Origin: Phaeovulum sp.
Lineage (GTDB): Bacteria > Pseudomonadota > Alphaproteobacteria > Rhodobacterales > Rhodobacteraceae
Direction of reading: 5' to 3'
NCBI RefSeq assembly: GCF_030684035.1
Contig: NZ_JAUXPI010000043.1
Span: forward strand, 27,990 to 91,989
Length of the DNA: 64,000 nucleotides
Both the position numbers and the translations under genes were made by a program. Under the pieces are notes generated by a model. The model did not search any database. It was not told the DNA's origin and saw only the letters and a program-made list of their open reading frames with translations. Of the stretch, positions 47,334 to 56,457 are shown one piece after another (positions within the stretch are counted from its first letter, which is position 1; every line of letters starts with the position of its first letter).

Positions 47334-48239
47334 ATGTGGAAGGCCCTTGTTGCCGCTGTGCTTGCAGCGCTTTTGCTTGCGTCCCCCAGTGATGCCCAGG
47401 AACGCAGAACGCTCGGTTTCGGGCGGCTTTTCACCAATGACCATTTCGGCGACGGCAATGACCGCTGGCGCAGCGCCAGCTACACGCTGAGCCTGCTGCG
47501 TGGGCCTGCCTGGAATGGCAGTCTTCCCGACCGCCCCTTCGAGGTCATGGAATACCGGATCGGCACCGCGATCATTGCACCCACCAGCCTGCGCACCCCA
47601 GCCGACCCCGACCGCCGCTATGCGGGGACGCTCAGCTTTCTGGCGCAGACCCATTTTCGCAGCGGCGGTTTCGAGACCAGCCTTGGTGCGGGTGTGGCGG
47701 CGGTTGGTCCCGGCACCGGCGTGGGCGAAATGCACCGTCTGCTGCACCGGATGCTGAGCGCGCCGAGACCGACGATTCTGGGCGACCAGCTTGGCAATGC
47801 ACTGGTTCCCTTTGTCACCGCCGAACTGGGGCGGCCAATGGAGATCGGCAGGGTCGGGCTGCGGCCCTTTGTCGAGGCGCGGGCGGGCGACGAAGACCTG
47901 TTGCGGGTTGGCCTCGATCTCGATTTCGGTGCCCGCGAAACCGGCGCGCTCTGGCTGCGCGACGATGGCACCGGGCAGCGCTATGTGGGCATCTCCGGCA
48001 CCTCGGCGCGCGGGTTCAGCTTTCAGCTTGGCGCGGATCTGGCGCGGGTCTGGGGCTCGGCCTGGCTGCCTGACGGCGGCGTGGAGGCCGAACCCTGGCG
48101 GCAGCGGCTGCGCGCGGGCGTGGCCTGGCACGGGTCGCGGTTCGGGGCCTTCTACGGCGTCACCTGGCTTTCGCCAGAATTTGCGGGCCAGCCGGAAGGG
48201 CAGATTTTGGGCTCGATTCGTTTTCGCATGAACTTCTGA
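47334..48239 (+). CDS. outer-membrane lipid A deacylase LpxR-like (DUF2219)
   Basis: 301 aa with a clean signal peptide (cut near SDA|QE). The mature start FTNDHFGDGNDRWRSASY matches the DUF2219/LpxR N-terminus, where Asn-Asp and the aspartates bind calcium near the active site. Alternating hydrophobic strands and a final Phe (FRMNF) suit an outer-membrane beta-barrel. LpxR removes the 3'-acyloxyacyl group of lipid A; whether this member is active is unknown. An ATG 3 nt earlier (47331) is possible. Confidence 0.8.
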   Translation: MWKALVAAVLAALLLASPSDAQERRTLGFGRLFTNDHFGDGNDRWRSASYTLSLLRGPAWNGSLPDRPFEVMEYRIGTAIIAPTSLRTPADPDRRYAGTLSFLAQTHFRSGGFETSLGAGVAAVGPGTGVGEMHRLLHRMLSAPRPTILGDQLGNALVPFVTAELGRPMEIGRVGLRPFVEARAGDEDLLRVGLDLDFGARETGALWLRDDGTGQRYVGISGTSARGFSFQLGADLARVWGSAWLPDGGVEAEPWRQRLRAGVAWHGSRFGAFYGVTWLSPEFAGQPEGQILGSIRFRMNF

Positions 48240-48283
48240 GGCGACACTGGCGCGCTGATTCGCCAACAGCGCCACGCGACCCT

Positions 48284-48311
48284 TTGCAAGCCGAATCATC
48301 TCTGCTACGCT
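48284..48311 (+). promoter_or_regulatory. candidate promoter of the Hint-domain gene
   Basis: TTGCAA, 16-nt spacer, TACGCT, about 57 nt before the start. A 6-bp hairpin (CAGGCC/GGCCTG) lies in the leader. Confidence 0.35.
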
Positions 48312-48367
48312 CACCTGAACAACAGGCCGCAAAGGCCTGATAACAAACGAGCGGCAGGAATACAGGC

Positions 48368-49429
48368 ATGAGGGCAGGCGCAGGTGGCACCTATGTCATT
48401 TCATGGGCACAAACCGAGGTGAACGGTATCGCTTGCGCGCCGCTTGAGGCGCTGGCGATAGGTGCCGAGTGGCGATGGCACGGCGAGGCGCTCCGGGTTG
48501 ACGGTCCGGCGGAGTTTCTGCTGCTCAGCGGTGGCACCGGTAGCGAGGATACAAGGCAGCGCGCGGCGCGTGCGGTGAACCGGCTGCTTGGGGCTGCGGT
48601 GCGCGGCCGCCCATTGCACGCGGACGACCCCGACGAGTCGCTTTCGGACCAGAGCTTTTCGGTCACCGATGGCTACGAGGCCTATACTGTTACGCTGATC
48701 GATGTGCCCGGCAGCCCCGCGCGGCTGGCGATGTTTTCCTGCCGGGTGCCGCCGCGCGACCGCGCGATGTGGCTGGTGGACTGCGCGCTTGACATCAGGC
48801 CGCGCCAGGCTTCGGCTGATGCTCCGGCGGTGATCTGCTTTACCCCCGGCACGCTGATTGCCACGCCCGACGGCCCGCGCGCCGTTGAAACCCTGCGTCC
48901 GGGTGCGCGCGTGAGCACCCGTGACGATGGCCCGCAAGCGCTGCTCTGGACCGGCGGGCGGCGGATGAGCGGTGCCCGGCTTCATGCCATGCCCGAACTG
49001 CGGCCGGTGCGCTTTCGTGCCGGCGCGCTTGGCATCGGGCGGCCCGACGCCGATCTTCTGGTGTCGCCGCGCCACCGGATGCTGGTGCGCGGGGCCGCCG
49101 CGCGGGCATTGTTCAACGAGACCGAGGTGCTGGTGGCGGCGGCCGATCTGGTCAACGGCACCACTGTGCGCATCGAGCAGGGCCTGCGCGAGACCTGGTA
49201 CATTCACCTGCTGCTGGAGCGGCACCAGATCCTGCGCGCCAACGGGCTGGAAAGCGAAAGCTTCCATCCGGGTGCCACCACGCTCGATATGATCGCGCCC
49301 GAAGACCGTGCCGGGCTGCTGGCGCTGATGCCCGAATTGGCAGGAAATGCTGCCGCCTATGGCGGCTATGCGCGCCGCCGCCTTGGTGCCGCCGAAGCGG
49401 CGATCCTGCGCCGCGAAGTTGCGGCATGA
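48368..49429 (+). CDS. Hint-domain protein
   Basis: 353 aa. An N-terminal region of about 150 residues is unrecognised. From about 157 comes a Hint_2 domain: CFTPGTLIATPDGPRAVE carries the would-be catalytic cysteine and block A, LLVSPRHRMLV the block B-type histidine, and the domain ends near the LLLERHQILRANGLESESF segment. Such proteins are common and multicopy in Rhodobacteraceae. Hint domains self-cleave in inteins and hedgehog proteins; cleavage here is unproven. No secretion signal is obvious. Confidence 0.85.
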   Translation: MRAGAGGTYVISWAQTEVNGIACAPLEALAIGAEWRWHGEALRVDGPAEFLLLSGGTGSEDTRQRAARAVNRLLGAAVRGRPLHADDPDESLSDQSFSVTDGYEAYTVTLIDVPGSPARLAMFSCRVPPRDRAMWLVDCALDIRPRQASADAPAVICFTPGTLIATPDGPRAVETLRPGARVSTRDDGPQALLWTGGRRMSGARLHAMPELRPVRFRAGALGIGRPDADLLVSPRHRMLVRGAAARALFNETEVLVAAADLVNGTTVRIEQGLRETWYIHLLLERHQILRANGLESESFHPGATTLDMIAPEDRAGLLALMPELAGNAAAYGGYARRRLGAAEAAILRREVAA

Positions 49430-49484
49430 CCGGCGCGCCGCGTCGCGTGAGTCTGCAAACCGCAAGAACCTCGGCACGGGACCA

Positions 49485-49513
49485 TTGACGGGGCCGGGGG
49501 TGCCGCCTATAAG
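49485..49513 (+). promoter_or_regulatory. rpsD promoter
   Basis: TTGACG, 17-nt spacer, TATAAG: the best housekeeping promoter match in the window. It predicts a leader of about 146 nt. Confidence 0.65.
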
Positions 49514-49519
49514 CCCGCG

Positions 49520-49665
49520 GTCCGGGGTCGGCAACCTCCCCGCGGCGTCATTGGTGTTGGTGGCCCCCGCAAGGGGATGCCTGTCGGGACGAAGCCTTTT
49601 TCAAGGTGGAGCCAGAGGACAACGCCCTTCCTGCCCCCCGGGGCGCATGATGAAGGAGATCAGCG
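49520..49665 (+). promoter_or_regulatory. structured 5' leader of rpsD
   Basis: About 146 nt without coding potential. It contains paired CCGCGG arms (49515-49520 and 49540-49545), a CCCC-GCAA-GGGG tetraloop hairpin (49565-49576) and a GCCCC/GGGGC palindrome just before the ribosome site AAGGAG. Ribosomal protein S4 often represses its own mRNA; such a role here is inference. Confidence 0.35.
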
Positions 49666-50286
49666 GTGACCAAACGCACCTCTGCCAAACACAAGATCGA
49701 CCGCCGGATGGGCGAAAACATCTGGGGCCGCGCGAAATCGCCGCTCAACAGGCGCGAATACGGCCCCGGCCAGCACGGCCAGCGCCGCAAGAACAAGCTT
49801 TCCGATTTTGGCACCCAGCTGCGTGCCAAGCAGAAGCTCAAGGGCTATTATGGCGATCTGACCGAAAAGCAGTTCCGCAAGATCTTTACCGAGGCCGAGC
49901 GGGTCAAGGGTGATACCGGTGCCAACCTCGTCGGTCTGCTGGAGCGCCGTCTGGATGCGGTGGTCTACCGTGCCAAATTTGTTGCCACGATTTTTGCCGC
50001 GCGCCAGTTCGTCAACCACGGCCATGTGCAGGTCAACGGCAAGCGGGTCAACATCGCGTCTTACCGGGTCAACGAGGGCGACGTGATCTCGCTGCGCGAA
50101 AGGTCGCGCCAGCTCGCCATCGTGCTTGAAGCGGTGCAGCTGATCGAGCGTGACGTGCCCGATTACATGGAAGTTGACCATTCCAAGATGACCGCCACCT
50201 TCGTGCGCCAGCCGGGCCTGGGCGATGTGCCCTACCCGGTGATGATGGAGCCGAACCTCGTGGTCGAATTCTACGCCAAGAACTGA
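49666..50286 (+). CDS. rpsD: 30S ribosomal protein S4
   Basis: Primary 16S rRNA-binding protein that nucleates the 30S subunit. 206 aa. The N-terminal domain has [16 protein letters not shown], and the S4 domain [15 protein letters not shown] and [17 protein letters not shown]. The start is GTG at 49666 after AAGGAG at 7 nt. It is monocistronic, as is usual in alphaproteobacteria, and followed by a terminator. Confidence 0.98.
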   Translation: MTKRTSAKHKIDRRMGENIWGRAKSPLNRREYGPGQHGQRRKNKLSDFGTQLRAKQKLKGYYGDLTEKQFRKIFTEAERVKGDTGANLVGLLERRLDAVVYRAKFVATIFAARQFVNHGHVQVNGKRVNIASYRVNEGDVISLRERSRQLAIVLEAVQLIERDVPDYMEVDHSKMTATFVRQPGLGDVPYPVMMEPNLVVEFYAKN

Positions 50287-50312
50287 TCCGCACATGTAAG
50301 TCAGGAACCTTT

Positions 50313-50339
50313 GGGCCGCGCCGAACTGCGCGGCCCTTT
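50313..50339 (+). terminator. intrinsic terminator after rpsD
   Basis: GGGCCGCGC and GCGCGGCCC form a 9-bp stem with a 6-nt loop, followed by a short TTT, 27 nt after the stop codon. Confidence 0.7.
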
Positions 50340-50381
50340 GGCGTATCAGGGAAGCCGTTCGCGGTCTTGGGAAGGCAAGTC

Positions 50382-51803
50382 ATGCAGAGCGCATCCGTTT
50401 ACGGTCGCATCGATGGTCCGATAGTGATGATCGGCTTTGGCTCGATCGGTCGCGGCACATTGCCGCTGATCGAGCGACACTTCGAATTCGATCTCGCGGA
50501 GCTGGTTGTGATCGAACCCTCAGCGTCGCACCGCACCTTTTTGGCACAGCGCGGCATTCGGCACCTGCAGGTGTCGCTGACGCGCGAGAATCATCGCGAG
50601 GTTCTCGGCTCGGTGCTTGGGTCAGGGCGCGGATTCTGCATCAACCTCTCGGTCGATACCTCTTCACGCGATATCATGCGTTTCTGTCGCGAGTTGGGTG
50701 TGCCCTACATCGATACCGTGACCGAGCCTTGGCCTGGATTCTATTTCGATGAAGACCGCCCCAACGCCAAGCGAACCAACTATGGGCTGCGCGAATCCAT
50801 CCGTGCCGAAAAAAGTGCGGGCGGCGTCGGCAGCACCGCTGTTTCCTGCTGTGGCGCAAACCCGGGAATGGTCAGCTGGCTCGTCAAGGAAGCGCTTCTG
50901 GTGCTGGCGGGTGATCTGGGGCGGCGGGTAGCGGTGCCGTCTCATCGTGCAGAATGGGCGCGGCTCATGCACGACCTCGGGGTGAAGGGCGTCCACATTG
51001 CCGAACGAGACACCCAGGTATCGCATCGGGTGCGGCAGCTTGGCACATTCGTCAACACCTGGTCGGTAGAGGGTTTTCTGGCCGAGGGTTTCCAGCCGGC
51101 TGAGGTTGGCTGGGGTACGCATGAACGAACTCTTCCCGCAGGCGCGAACCACCATGAGAGCGGTTGCCGCGCGGCAATCTGGCTTGATCGGCCCGGTGCC
51201 GATACACGGGTTCGCAGTTGGTGCCCCACGCCGGGGCCACAGTTCGGCTATCTGGTAACCCACAACGAAGCCATCTCGATTGCCGATTACTACACGCTAG
51301 GAGACCCCGCTGCACCCGTGTATCGCCCGACCTGCCACTATGCCTATCATCCCTGCGCTGATGCGGTGATGTCGCTGCACGAAACCTTGGGGGCCGGGAA
51401 GATGCCTGCGCGTCAGCACATTCTGGATGAGCACGAAATTACCGAGGGCGTCGATGAACTCGGGGTGCTACTTTACGGCCACGCCAAGAACGCGCTCTGG
51501 TATGGTTCGCGGCTGTCGATCGACGAGGCGCGCGACCTGGCACCGTTTCAGAACGCTACCGGCCTCCAGGTTACTTCGGCGGTGCTGGCGGGCATGGTTT
51601 GGGCGCTCGAGAACCCAGGCGCAGGCGTCGTCGAGGCGGATGAGATGGACCACGCGCGCTGTCTTGCGGTGCAGCGCCCCTATCTGGGGCCGATCGAGGC
51701 GCATTATACCGATTGGACGCCGCTGACCCATCGGCTTGGCCCCTTTGGCGAGGTGCCCGCCCCCTCGGACCCTTGGCAGTTTGTCAACGTGCTCGCGCCG
51801 TAA
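50382..51803 (+). CDS. hss: homospermidine synthase
   Basis: Makes sym-homospermidine from two putrescines (or putrescine and spermidine) with NAD as hydride shuttle. 473 aa. The Rossmann start is IVMIGFGSIGRGTLPL, followed by the family segments DTVTEPWPGFYFDE, CCGANPGMVSWLVK and YGHAKNALWYGS. The ATG at 50382 has GAAGG at 7 nt. It is of the alphaproteobacterial NAD-dependent type. The polyamine-type importer lies elsewhere in the window (3442-8042). Confidence 0.95.
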   Translation: MQSASVYGRIDGPIVMIGFGSIGRGTLPLIERHFEFDLAELVVIEPSASHRTFLAQRGIRHLQVSLTRENHREVLGSVLGSGRGFCINLSVDTSSRDIMRFCRELGVPYIDTVTEPWPGFYFDEDRPNAKRTNYGLRESIRAEKSAGGVGSTAVSCCGANPGMVSWLVKEALLVLAGDLGRRVAVPSHRAEWARLMHDLGVKGVHIAERDTQVSHRVRQLGTFVNTWSVEGFLAEGFQPAEVGWGTHERTLPAGANHHESGCRAAIWLDRPGADTRVRSWCPTPGPQFGYLVTHNEAISIADYYTLGDPAAPVYRPTCHYAYHPCADAVMSLHETLGAGKMPARQHILDEHEITEGVDELGVLLYGHAKNALWYGSRLSIDEARDLAPFQNATGLQVTSAVLAGMVWALENPGAGVVEADEMDHARCLAVQRPYLGPIEAHYTDWTPLTHRLGPFGEVPAPSDPWQFVNVLAP

Positions 51804-51895
51804 CACCCTGATCGGATCGGATACAGGCGCGGCGCGAAGCCACTGGCAATGCGGCCTTTGCCCGGCTAGAAGGGCGCGAGATTTGGGGAACCGCG

Positions 51896-52984
51896 ATGAC
51901 CGATAGCATCCGCCCGCAACCGGGTATCATGAAAATCGCGCTTTACCAGGGTGGGGCGGCGCATCTGGCGGGGCGCAGCGACGCGGTCAAGCTCAGCTCG
52001 AACGAAAACCCCTTCGGCCCCTCGGAAAAGACCAAGGAGGCATTCGCCCGCGCCGTGCACAAGCTGCACCGTTACCCCAATACCGACCACGCCAGCCTGC
52101 GCGAGGCGATCGGCGAGGTGCACGGGCTTGACCCCGACCGCATCATCTGCGGCGTCGGCAGCGACGAGATCATCCACTTTCTCTGTCAGGCCTACGCAGG
52201 CCCGCGCGACGAGGTTCTGTTCACCGAGCACGGGTTCCTGATGTACCGGATTTCGGCGCTTGCCGCCGGGGCGACGCCGGTCGAGGTGCGCGAGCGCGAA
52301 CGCACCACCGATGTCGATGCGCTGCTGGCCGCCTGCACCAAGAAAACCCGCCTGGTGTTCATCGCCAACCCCAACAATCCCACCGGCACGATGATCGGGC
52401 TTGCCGAGGTCGAGCGGCTGGCGCGGGGACTGCCGCCGCAGGCGATTCTGGTGCTCGATGGTGCCTATGCCGAATATGTGGCGGGCTACGATGGCGGTGC
52501 CGAGCTTGCGACGCGGCTGCCCAACGTCTTCATGACGCGGACATTTTCCAAGATCTACGGGCTTGGCGGCCTGCGCATCGGCTGGGGCTACGGCCCGCGC
52601 GCCATCATCGACGTGCTGAACCGCATCCGTGGCCCGTTCAACCTGTCGAACGCGCAGCTTGAGGCGGCCGAGGCGGCGGTCCGCGATCAGGAATATACCG
52701 AGCGTTGCCGCGCTGAAAATGCGCGGCTGCGGGTCTGGCTGGCGCAGGCGCTGGCCGAGCGCGGGGTGCCTTCGGATACCTCGATGGCAAATTTCGTGTT
52801 GGCGCGCTTTGCCGACGCGACCGAGGCGCTCGCCTGCGATGGTTATCTGCAAAGTCAGGGGCTGATCGTGCGGCAGGTGGCGGGCTACGGGCTGCCCAAC
52901 TGCCTGCGCATCACCGTAGGAGACGAGGCCGCCTGCCGCCGCGTGGCGCATGCCGTCGGCCAGTTCAAGGAGCAGCGCCGATGA
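51896..52984 (+). CDS. hisC: histidinol-phosphate aminotransferase
   Basis: Class I/II PLP aminotransferase, 362 aa, for histidine synthesis. It may also transaminate phenylpyruvate or prephenate, as HisC proteins next to tyrA often do. [10 protein letters not shown] marks the substrate entrance; [10 protein letters not shown] binds the cofactor; Lys219 in [12 protein letters not shown] forms the Schiff base. The ATG at 51896 is followed by the family-typical start. The stop overlaps the dehydrogenase gene by 4 nt. Confidence 0.94.
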   Translation: MTDSIRPQPGIMKIALYQGGAAHLAGRSDAVKLSSNENPFGPSEKTKEAFARAVHKLHRYPNTDHASLREAIGEVHGLDPDRIICGVGSDEIIHFLCQAYAGPRDEVLFTEHGFLMYRISALAAGATPVEVRERERTTDVDALLAACTKKTRLVFIANPNNPTGTMIGLAEVERLARGLPPQAILVLDGAYAEYVAGYDGGAELATRLPNVFMTRTFSKIYGLGGLRIGWGYGPRAIIDVLNRIRGPFNLSNAQLEAAEAAVRDQEYTERCRAENARLRVWLAQALAERGVPSDTSMANFVLARFADATEALACDGYLQSQGLIVRQVAGYGLPNCLRITVGDEAACRRVAHAVGQFKEQRR

Positions 52985-53913
52985 CGGTTCTTTACAACCG
53001 CGTGGCGTTGATCGGGCTTGGCCTGATCGCCTCGTCCATGGCCCATGCGATGCGCTGGAAAGGGCTTGCGGGCGAAATCGTCGGCACCGCGCGCTCGCCC
53101 GAAACCCGCGCCGTGGCGCAGGAGCTTGGGCTTTGCGACCGCGTCTGCGCCACCGCCGCCGAGGCGGTGGCGGGGGCCGATCTGGTGGTGCTTTGCGTGC
53201 CGGTGGGGGCAATGGCGGCGATTGCGGCCGAGATCGCGCCGCATCTGGCCCAGGGTGCCACGCTGACCGATGTGGGTTCGGTCAAGCAGGCGGTGATCGA
53301 GGCGGTAGCCCCGCATGTGCCCGATGGCGTGCATTTCGTGCCCGGTCACCCGCTTGCGGGCACCGAACATTCCGGGCCGCGCTCGGGCTTTGCCACCCTG
53401 TTCGTCAACCGCTGGTGGCTTCTGACGCCGCTGCCGGGTGCCGATCCTGCGGTGACCCAGCGCTTGCGCGGGCTGCTGGAAGGCATGGGCGCGCATGTTG
53501 ACGAGATGGAACCGGCGCACCACGACCTCGTGCTTGCCGTCACCTCGCACACGCCGCACCTCATCGCCTATACGATGGTGGGGGTGGCCGACCATCTGCG
53601 GCGGGTGACGAAATCCGAGATCATCAAGTATTCGGCGGCGGGGTTTCGCGACTTTACCCGCATCGCCGCCTCCGACCCCACAATGTGGCGCGACGTGTTC
53701 CTGACCAACCGCGAGGCAACGCTTGATATTCTCGGGCGCTTTACCGAGGAACTCTTCGTGTTGCAGCGCGCGATCCGCATGGGTGACGGCGCGCAGCTTT
53801 TCGAGTATTTTACCCGCACGCGCGCCATTCGGCGCGGCATCATCGAGGCCGGGCAAGATACCGCCGCCGCCGATTTCGGGCGCGGTGCCCCGGCTCCCGA
53901 GGCAGGAGAGTAA
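52981..53913 (+). CDS. tyrC: prephenate/arogenate dehydrogenase
   Basis: NAD(P)-dependent step of tyrosine synthesis, 310 aa. The dinucleotide fold starts [29 protein letters not shown] and [14 protein letters not shown] carry conserved active-site histidines. There is no chorismate mutase or ACT domain, so it is the monofunctional cyclohexadienyl type. Preference for prephenate or arogenate cannot be read from sequence. The 4-nt overlap with hisC makes a two-gene aromatic operon. Confidence 0.92.
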   Translation: MTVLYNRVALIGLGLIASSMAHAMRWKGLAGEIVGTARSPETRAVAQELGLCDRVCATAAEAVAGADLVVLCVPVGAMAAIAAEIAPHLAQGATLTDVGSVKQAVIEAVAPHVPDGVHFVPGHPLAGTEHSGPRSGFATLFVNRWWLLTPLPGADPAVTQRLRGLLEGMGAHVDEMEPAHHDLVLAVTSHTPHLIAYTMVGVADHLRRVTKSEIIKYSAAGFRDFTRIAASDPTMWRDVFLTNREATLDILGRFTEELFVLQRAIRMGDGAQLFEYFTRTRAIRRGIIEAGQDTAAADFGRGAPAPEAGE

Positions 53914-53920
53914 CGCGGGC

Positions 53921-54850
53921 ATGCACCGTCTGGCACTGGCTCTGGCACTGACGCTCGCGTCGGGCGTTGCGGTTTTTGCCGAGCCGCCGCAGAGCTCGCC
54001 ACGGCCGCTGCCGCGACCCATGCTGGTCGGGGCCGCGCCGATCCAGATGGCAAGCCTGCTGCCGCTGCCCGGCACCGCGCGACCCGCGCTGCGCCCCGTT
54101 GCCCCGGCTGCGGTCGAAGCGGCGATGGCGATGGCGCTGGCGCTTGCCAGTGCCGCCCCGGCGCGCTCGCCGCGCCCGGCACCGCGACCGCCCCGCGCCG
54201 TTGCCCCCGCAGCTTTGGTGCCGCCGTCAACCACCATCGCTTCGGCCTCGGCGCTGGCCCCGGCGCAATCGTCGCCCGCACCGCGGCGCGGCCTTGCCGC
54301 GCTTTTTGCGCCGCGCCCGCCCAAACCCGCGCGCGGCTCGATCTGCGGTGACCCCGGCATTGCAGGCTCCGAGATCGCCGCCATCCCGGCCGCCGTTACC
54401 GGATGCGGGCTGGTTGGCGGGGTCGCGGTTACCGCCGTGGCGGGAATTCCGCTTTCGCAGCCCGCGCGGGTTGATTGCACCACCGCCAAGGCGCTGAAGC
54501 GCTGGGTCGAAGAGGGTGTCATCCCCGCAATCGGGCGGCGCGGCGGCGGTCTTGCGCGGCTCAATGTCGTGGCGTCCTACGATTGCCGCCCGCGTAACAA
54601 CGTGGCCGACGCACGGGTTTCGGAACATGGCGCAGGCCACGCGATCGATGTTGCAGGCTTCACCCTCGCCGATGGCAGCACGCTGACGGTGTTGCGCGAC
54701 TGGAGCGCCGAGTCAAAGCTGATGCGTACCATTCACGCCAGCGCCTGCGGCCCGTTCGGCACCGTGCTTGGCCCGAAGGCAGACGTCTACCACCGCGACC
54801 ATTTTCATGTCGATACCGCGCGCTATCGCTCCGGGCCCTATTGCAGATAG
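53921..54850 (+). CDS. extensin-like C-terminal domain protein
   Basis: 309 aa. Signal peptide 1-20, then about 120 residues rich in Ala and Pro, then an Extensin-like_C domain from about 143. HGAGHAIDVAGF and YHRDHFHVD give a His/Asp pattern like LAS-type (M15) metallopeptidases, so it may cut peptide cross-links or bind wall peptides in the periplasm. Cysteines in SICGDPG, TGCGL, DCTT and YDCRP suggest disulfides. It follows the dehydrogenase gene by 7 nt and overlaps the convergent DUF2125 gene by 13 nt. Confidence 0.85.
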   Translation: MHRLALALALTLASGVAVFAEPPQSSPRPLPRPMLVGAAPIQMASLLPLPGTARPALRPVAPAAVEAAMAMALALASAAPARSPRPAPRPPRAVAPAALVPPSTTIASASALAPAQSSPAPRRGLAALFAPRPPKPARGSICGDPGIAGSEIAAIPAAVTGCGLVGGVAVTAVAGIPLSQPARVDCTTAKALKRWVEEGVIPAIGRRGGGLARLNVVASYDCRPRNNVADARVSEHGAGHAIDVAGFTLADGSTLTVLRDWSAESKLMRTIHASACGPFGTVLGPKADVYHRDHFHVDTARYRSGPYCR

Positions 54851-55800
54851 GGGGCAGCGCCCAGCAGCACCGGCCCGAGCCAAGCCATCCCGCCGCGAAA
54901 GCCAAGCTCGATCGTCAGCGCGCCGTCTGCGCTTGCCAAGGGTGCAAGTTCCGCCGAAAGCGCCGCGCCATAGGGCGGCTGCACCAACCGCAGCGCCAGC
55001 GCCAGCGCCACCACAGCGCGCCAGTCGGGGGTGGAAAGCGTGATCTGCCCCTCGGCCCTGCCGTTTGCATCGGCGCGAACCGCGCCCTCTGCCGCAAGCT
55101 GCGCCTCCCCCCAGCGCAGCGAAGCCGCCTCGACCCCGACCGAAAGCAGCTTGGGTGCCGTCGCCTGCGCATGCCGGTCAAGCGGCGCTGAAAGCCCAAG
55201 CACAAGCCGCGCCGAAAGCAGCTCGCCGCGTTCGGCAAGCCCGTAGGGGGCCTGCAGCAGCACCGGCAGGCTGAACCCCGCCAGCGATGCGTCAAGCCGG
55301 TAGTCGCCCCCCTCCGCCGCAGCAAGGGTCAGCGCAAGCTGATCCGCCGCCATCGCCGGGCCGCCGCCGTCAAGGCTGGCGTGCAACGGCCCCGAGACGA
55401 CAGCGGCACTTTCAAGCGCAAGCGTGGCCCCGGGCCGCAGCATCAGCGCCGCGTGCATGTTTTCGCTCACCAACAGGTATTGCAGCAGCCCGATCCGCAG
55501 CGTCTGCGCTTGCGACAAATCGAGCCGCATCCGCCAGGGCGCGTAAGAGGGAAAGCTTAGCCGCAGCCATTCTGCCTGCCAGGCAAGCAGCCCCTGATGC
55601 AGCCGGGGCGTATCCAGCCGAAGCGAAAATGCCCCCGGAAAGCCCGCCAGCGTCACCGCCCCGGCATTGCCCCGGCCCTGATCGCGCAGGCTGCGCAGCG
55701 CCGCGTCGGCACCTTGGCGCAGCGCAAATGCACCGGCACCCCAACCCAGGGCCGCCAGCACCGCCAGCGCCACCAAAGCCGAGATAAGCCGCCGCCGCAT
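54838..55800 (-). CDS. DUF2125 periplasmic protein
   Basis: 320 aa. An N-terminal helix (about 8-27) acts as signal anchor or signal peptide; the rest is predicted beta-rich and soluble. DUF2125 is an alphaproteobacterial family of unknown function. Its marks include VTLAGFPGAFSLRLDTPRL near the N-terminus and the LRIGLLQYLLVSENMHAAL segment. It is divergent from chaC, and the 3' ends of this and the extensin-like gene overlap tail to tail. Confidence 0.85.
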   Translation of the reverse strand: MRRRLISALVALAVLAALGWGAGAFALRQGADAALRSLRDQGRGNAGAVTLAGFPGAFSLRLDTPRLHQGLLAWQAEWLRLSFPSYAPWRMRLDLSQAQTLRIGLLQYLLVSENMHAALMLRPGATLALESAAVVSGPLHASLDGGGPAMAADQLALTLAAAEGGDYRLDASLAGFSLPVLLQAPYGLAERGELLSARLVLGLSAPLDRHAQATAPKLLSVGVEAASLRWGEAQLAAEGAVRADANGRAEGQITLSTPDWRAVVALALALRLVQPPYGAALSAELAPLASADGALTIELGFRGGMAWLGPVLLGAAPYLQ

Positions 55801-55863
55801 CTTGCCCCCTTTGCATTCGCGCCCGGCACCTGTTTAGCTCGCCGCGCGCGGGAGGGCCAGAGC

Positions 55864-56397
55864 ATCGCCAACACCACCTGGATATTCGGCTATGGATCGC
55901 TGATCTGGCAGCCCGGCTTTCAGCCCGAGGCGCGGCTCAGGGCACAGCTTTCGGGCTGGCACCGGTCGTTTTGCATGCGATCCTTGCACTATCGCGGCAC
56001 CGCCTCGGCACCGGGGCTGGTGCTGGCGCTCGATGCCTTGCCCGGCGCGGTTTGCCATGGCGTGGCGCTGGCGGTTCCCGAGGCTGACAAGGCCGCGGTT
56101 CTCGCGAAGCTGCGCCAGCGCGAACTGATCGCCTCGGCCTATGTCGAGCGCCGCCTGCCGCTGCGGCTTGAAGACGGGCGCGCGGTTGCGGCGATCACCT
56201 ATGTGATTGATCGCGCACACCCGCTCTATTGCGGCCTGAGCCTTGCGGAACAGGCTGAAATCATTGCCTGCGCGGCGGGCGAGCGCGGGTCGAACGCCGA
56301 GTATCTTTTCAACACCGCCGCGCATCTGGCGGCGCTCGGCCTCGCCGACGCCGATCTTGACAGGCTTGCAACACGGGTGCGCAAACTGCTCGGATAA
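55864..56397 (+). CDS. chaC: ChaC-type gamma-glutamylcyclotransferase
   Basis: Degrades glutathione to 5-oxoproline and Cys-Gly. 177 aa. The substrate loop FGYGSL is at about 8-13, and YLFNTAAHLAALG near the C-terminus matches ChaC. No ATG, GTG or TTG lies in frame between the DUF2125 start and this motif. The best start is an ATC at 55864, with GGAGG at 8 nt before it and the family N-terminus after it. A rare ATC start or a base error is therefore implied. Confidence 0.88.
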   Translation: MANTTWIFGYGSLIWQPGFQPEARLRAQLSGWHRSFCMRSLHYRGTASAPGLVLALDALPGAVCHGVALAVPEADKAAVLAKLRQRELIASAYVERRLPLRLEDGRAVAAITYVIDRAHPLYCGLSLAEQAEIIACAAGERGSNAEYLFNTAAHLAALGLADADLDRLATRVRKLLG

Positions 56398-56457
56398 GGC
56401 TTGGCACCGGGGCCCGCTCCGCCTATCTTCCGGCGCAAAGAACCGGGGCAGGCATCG

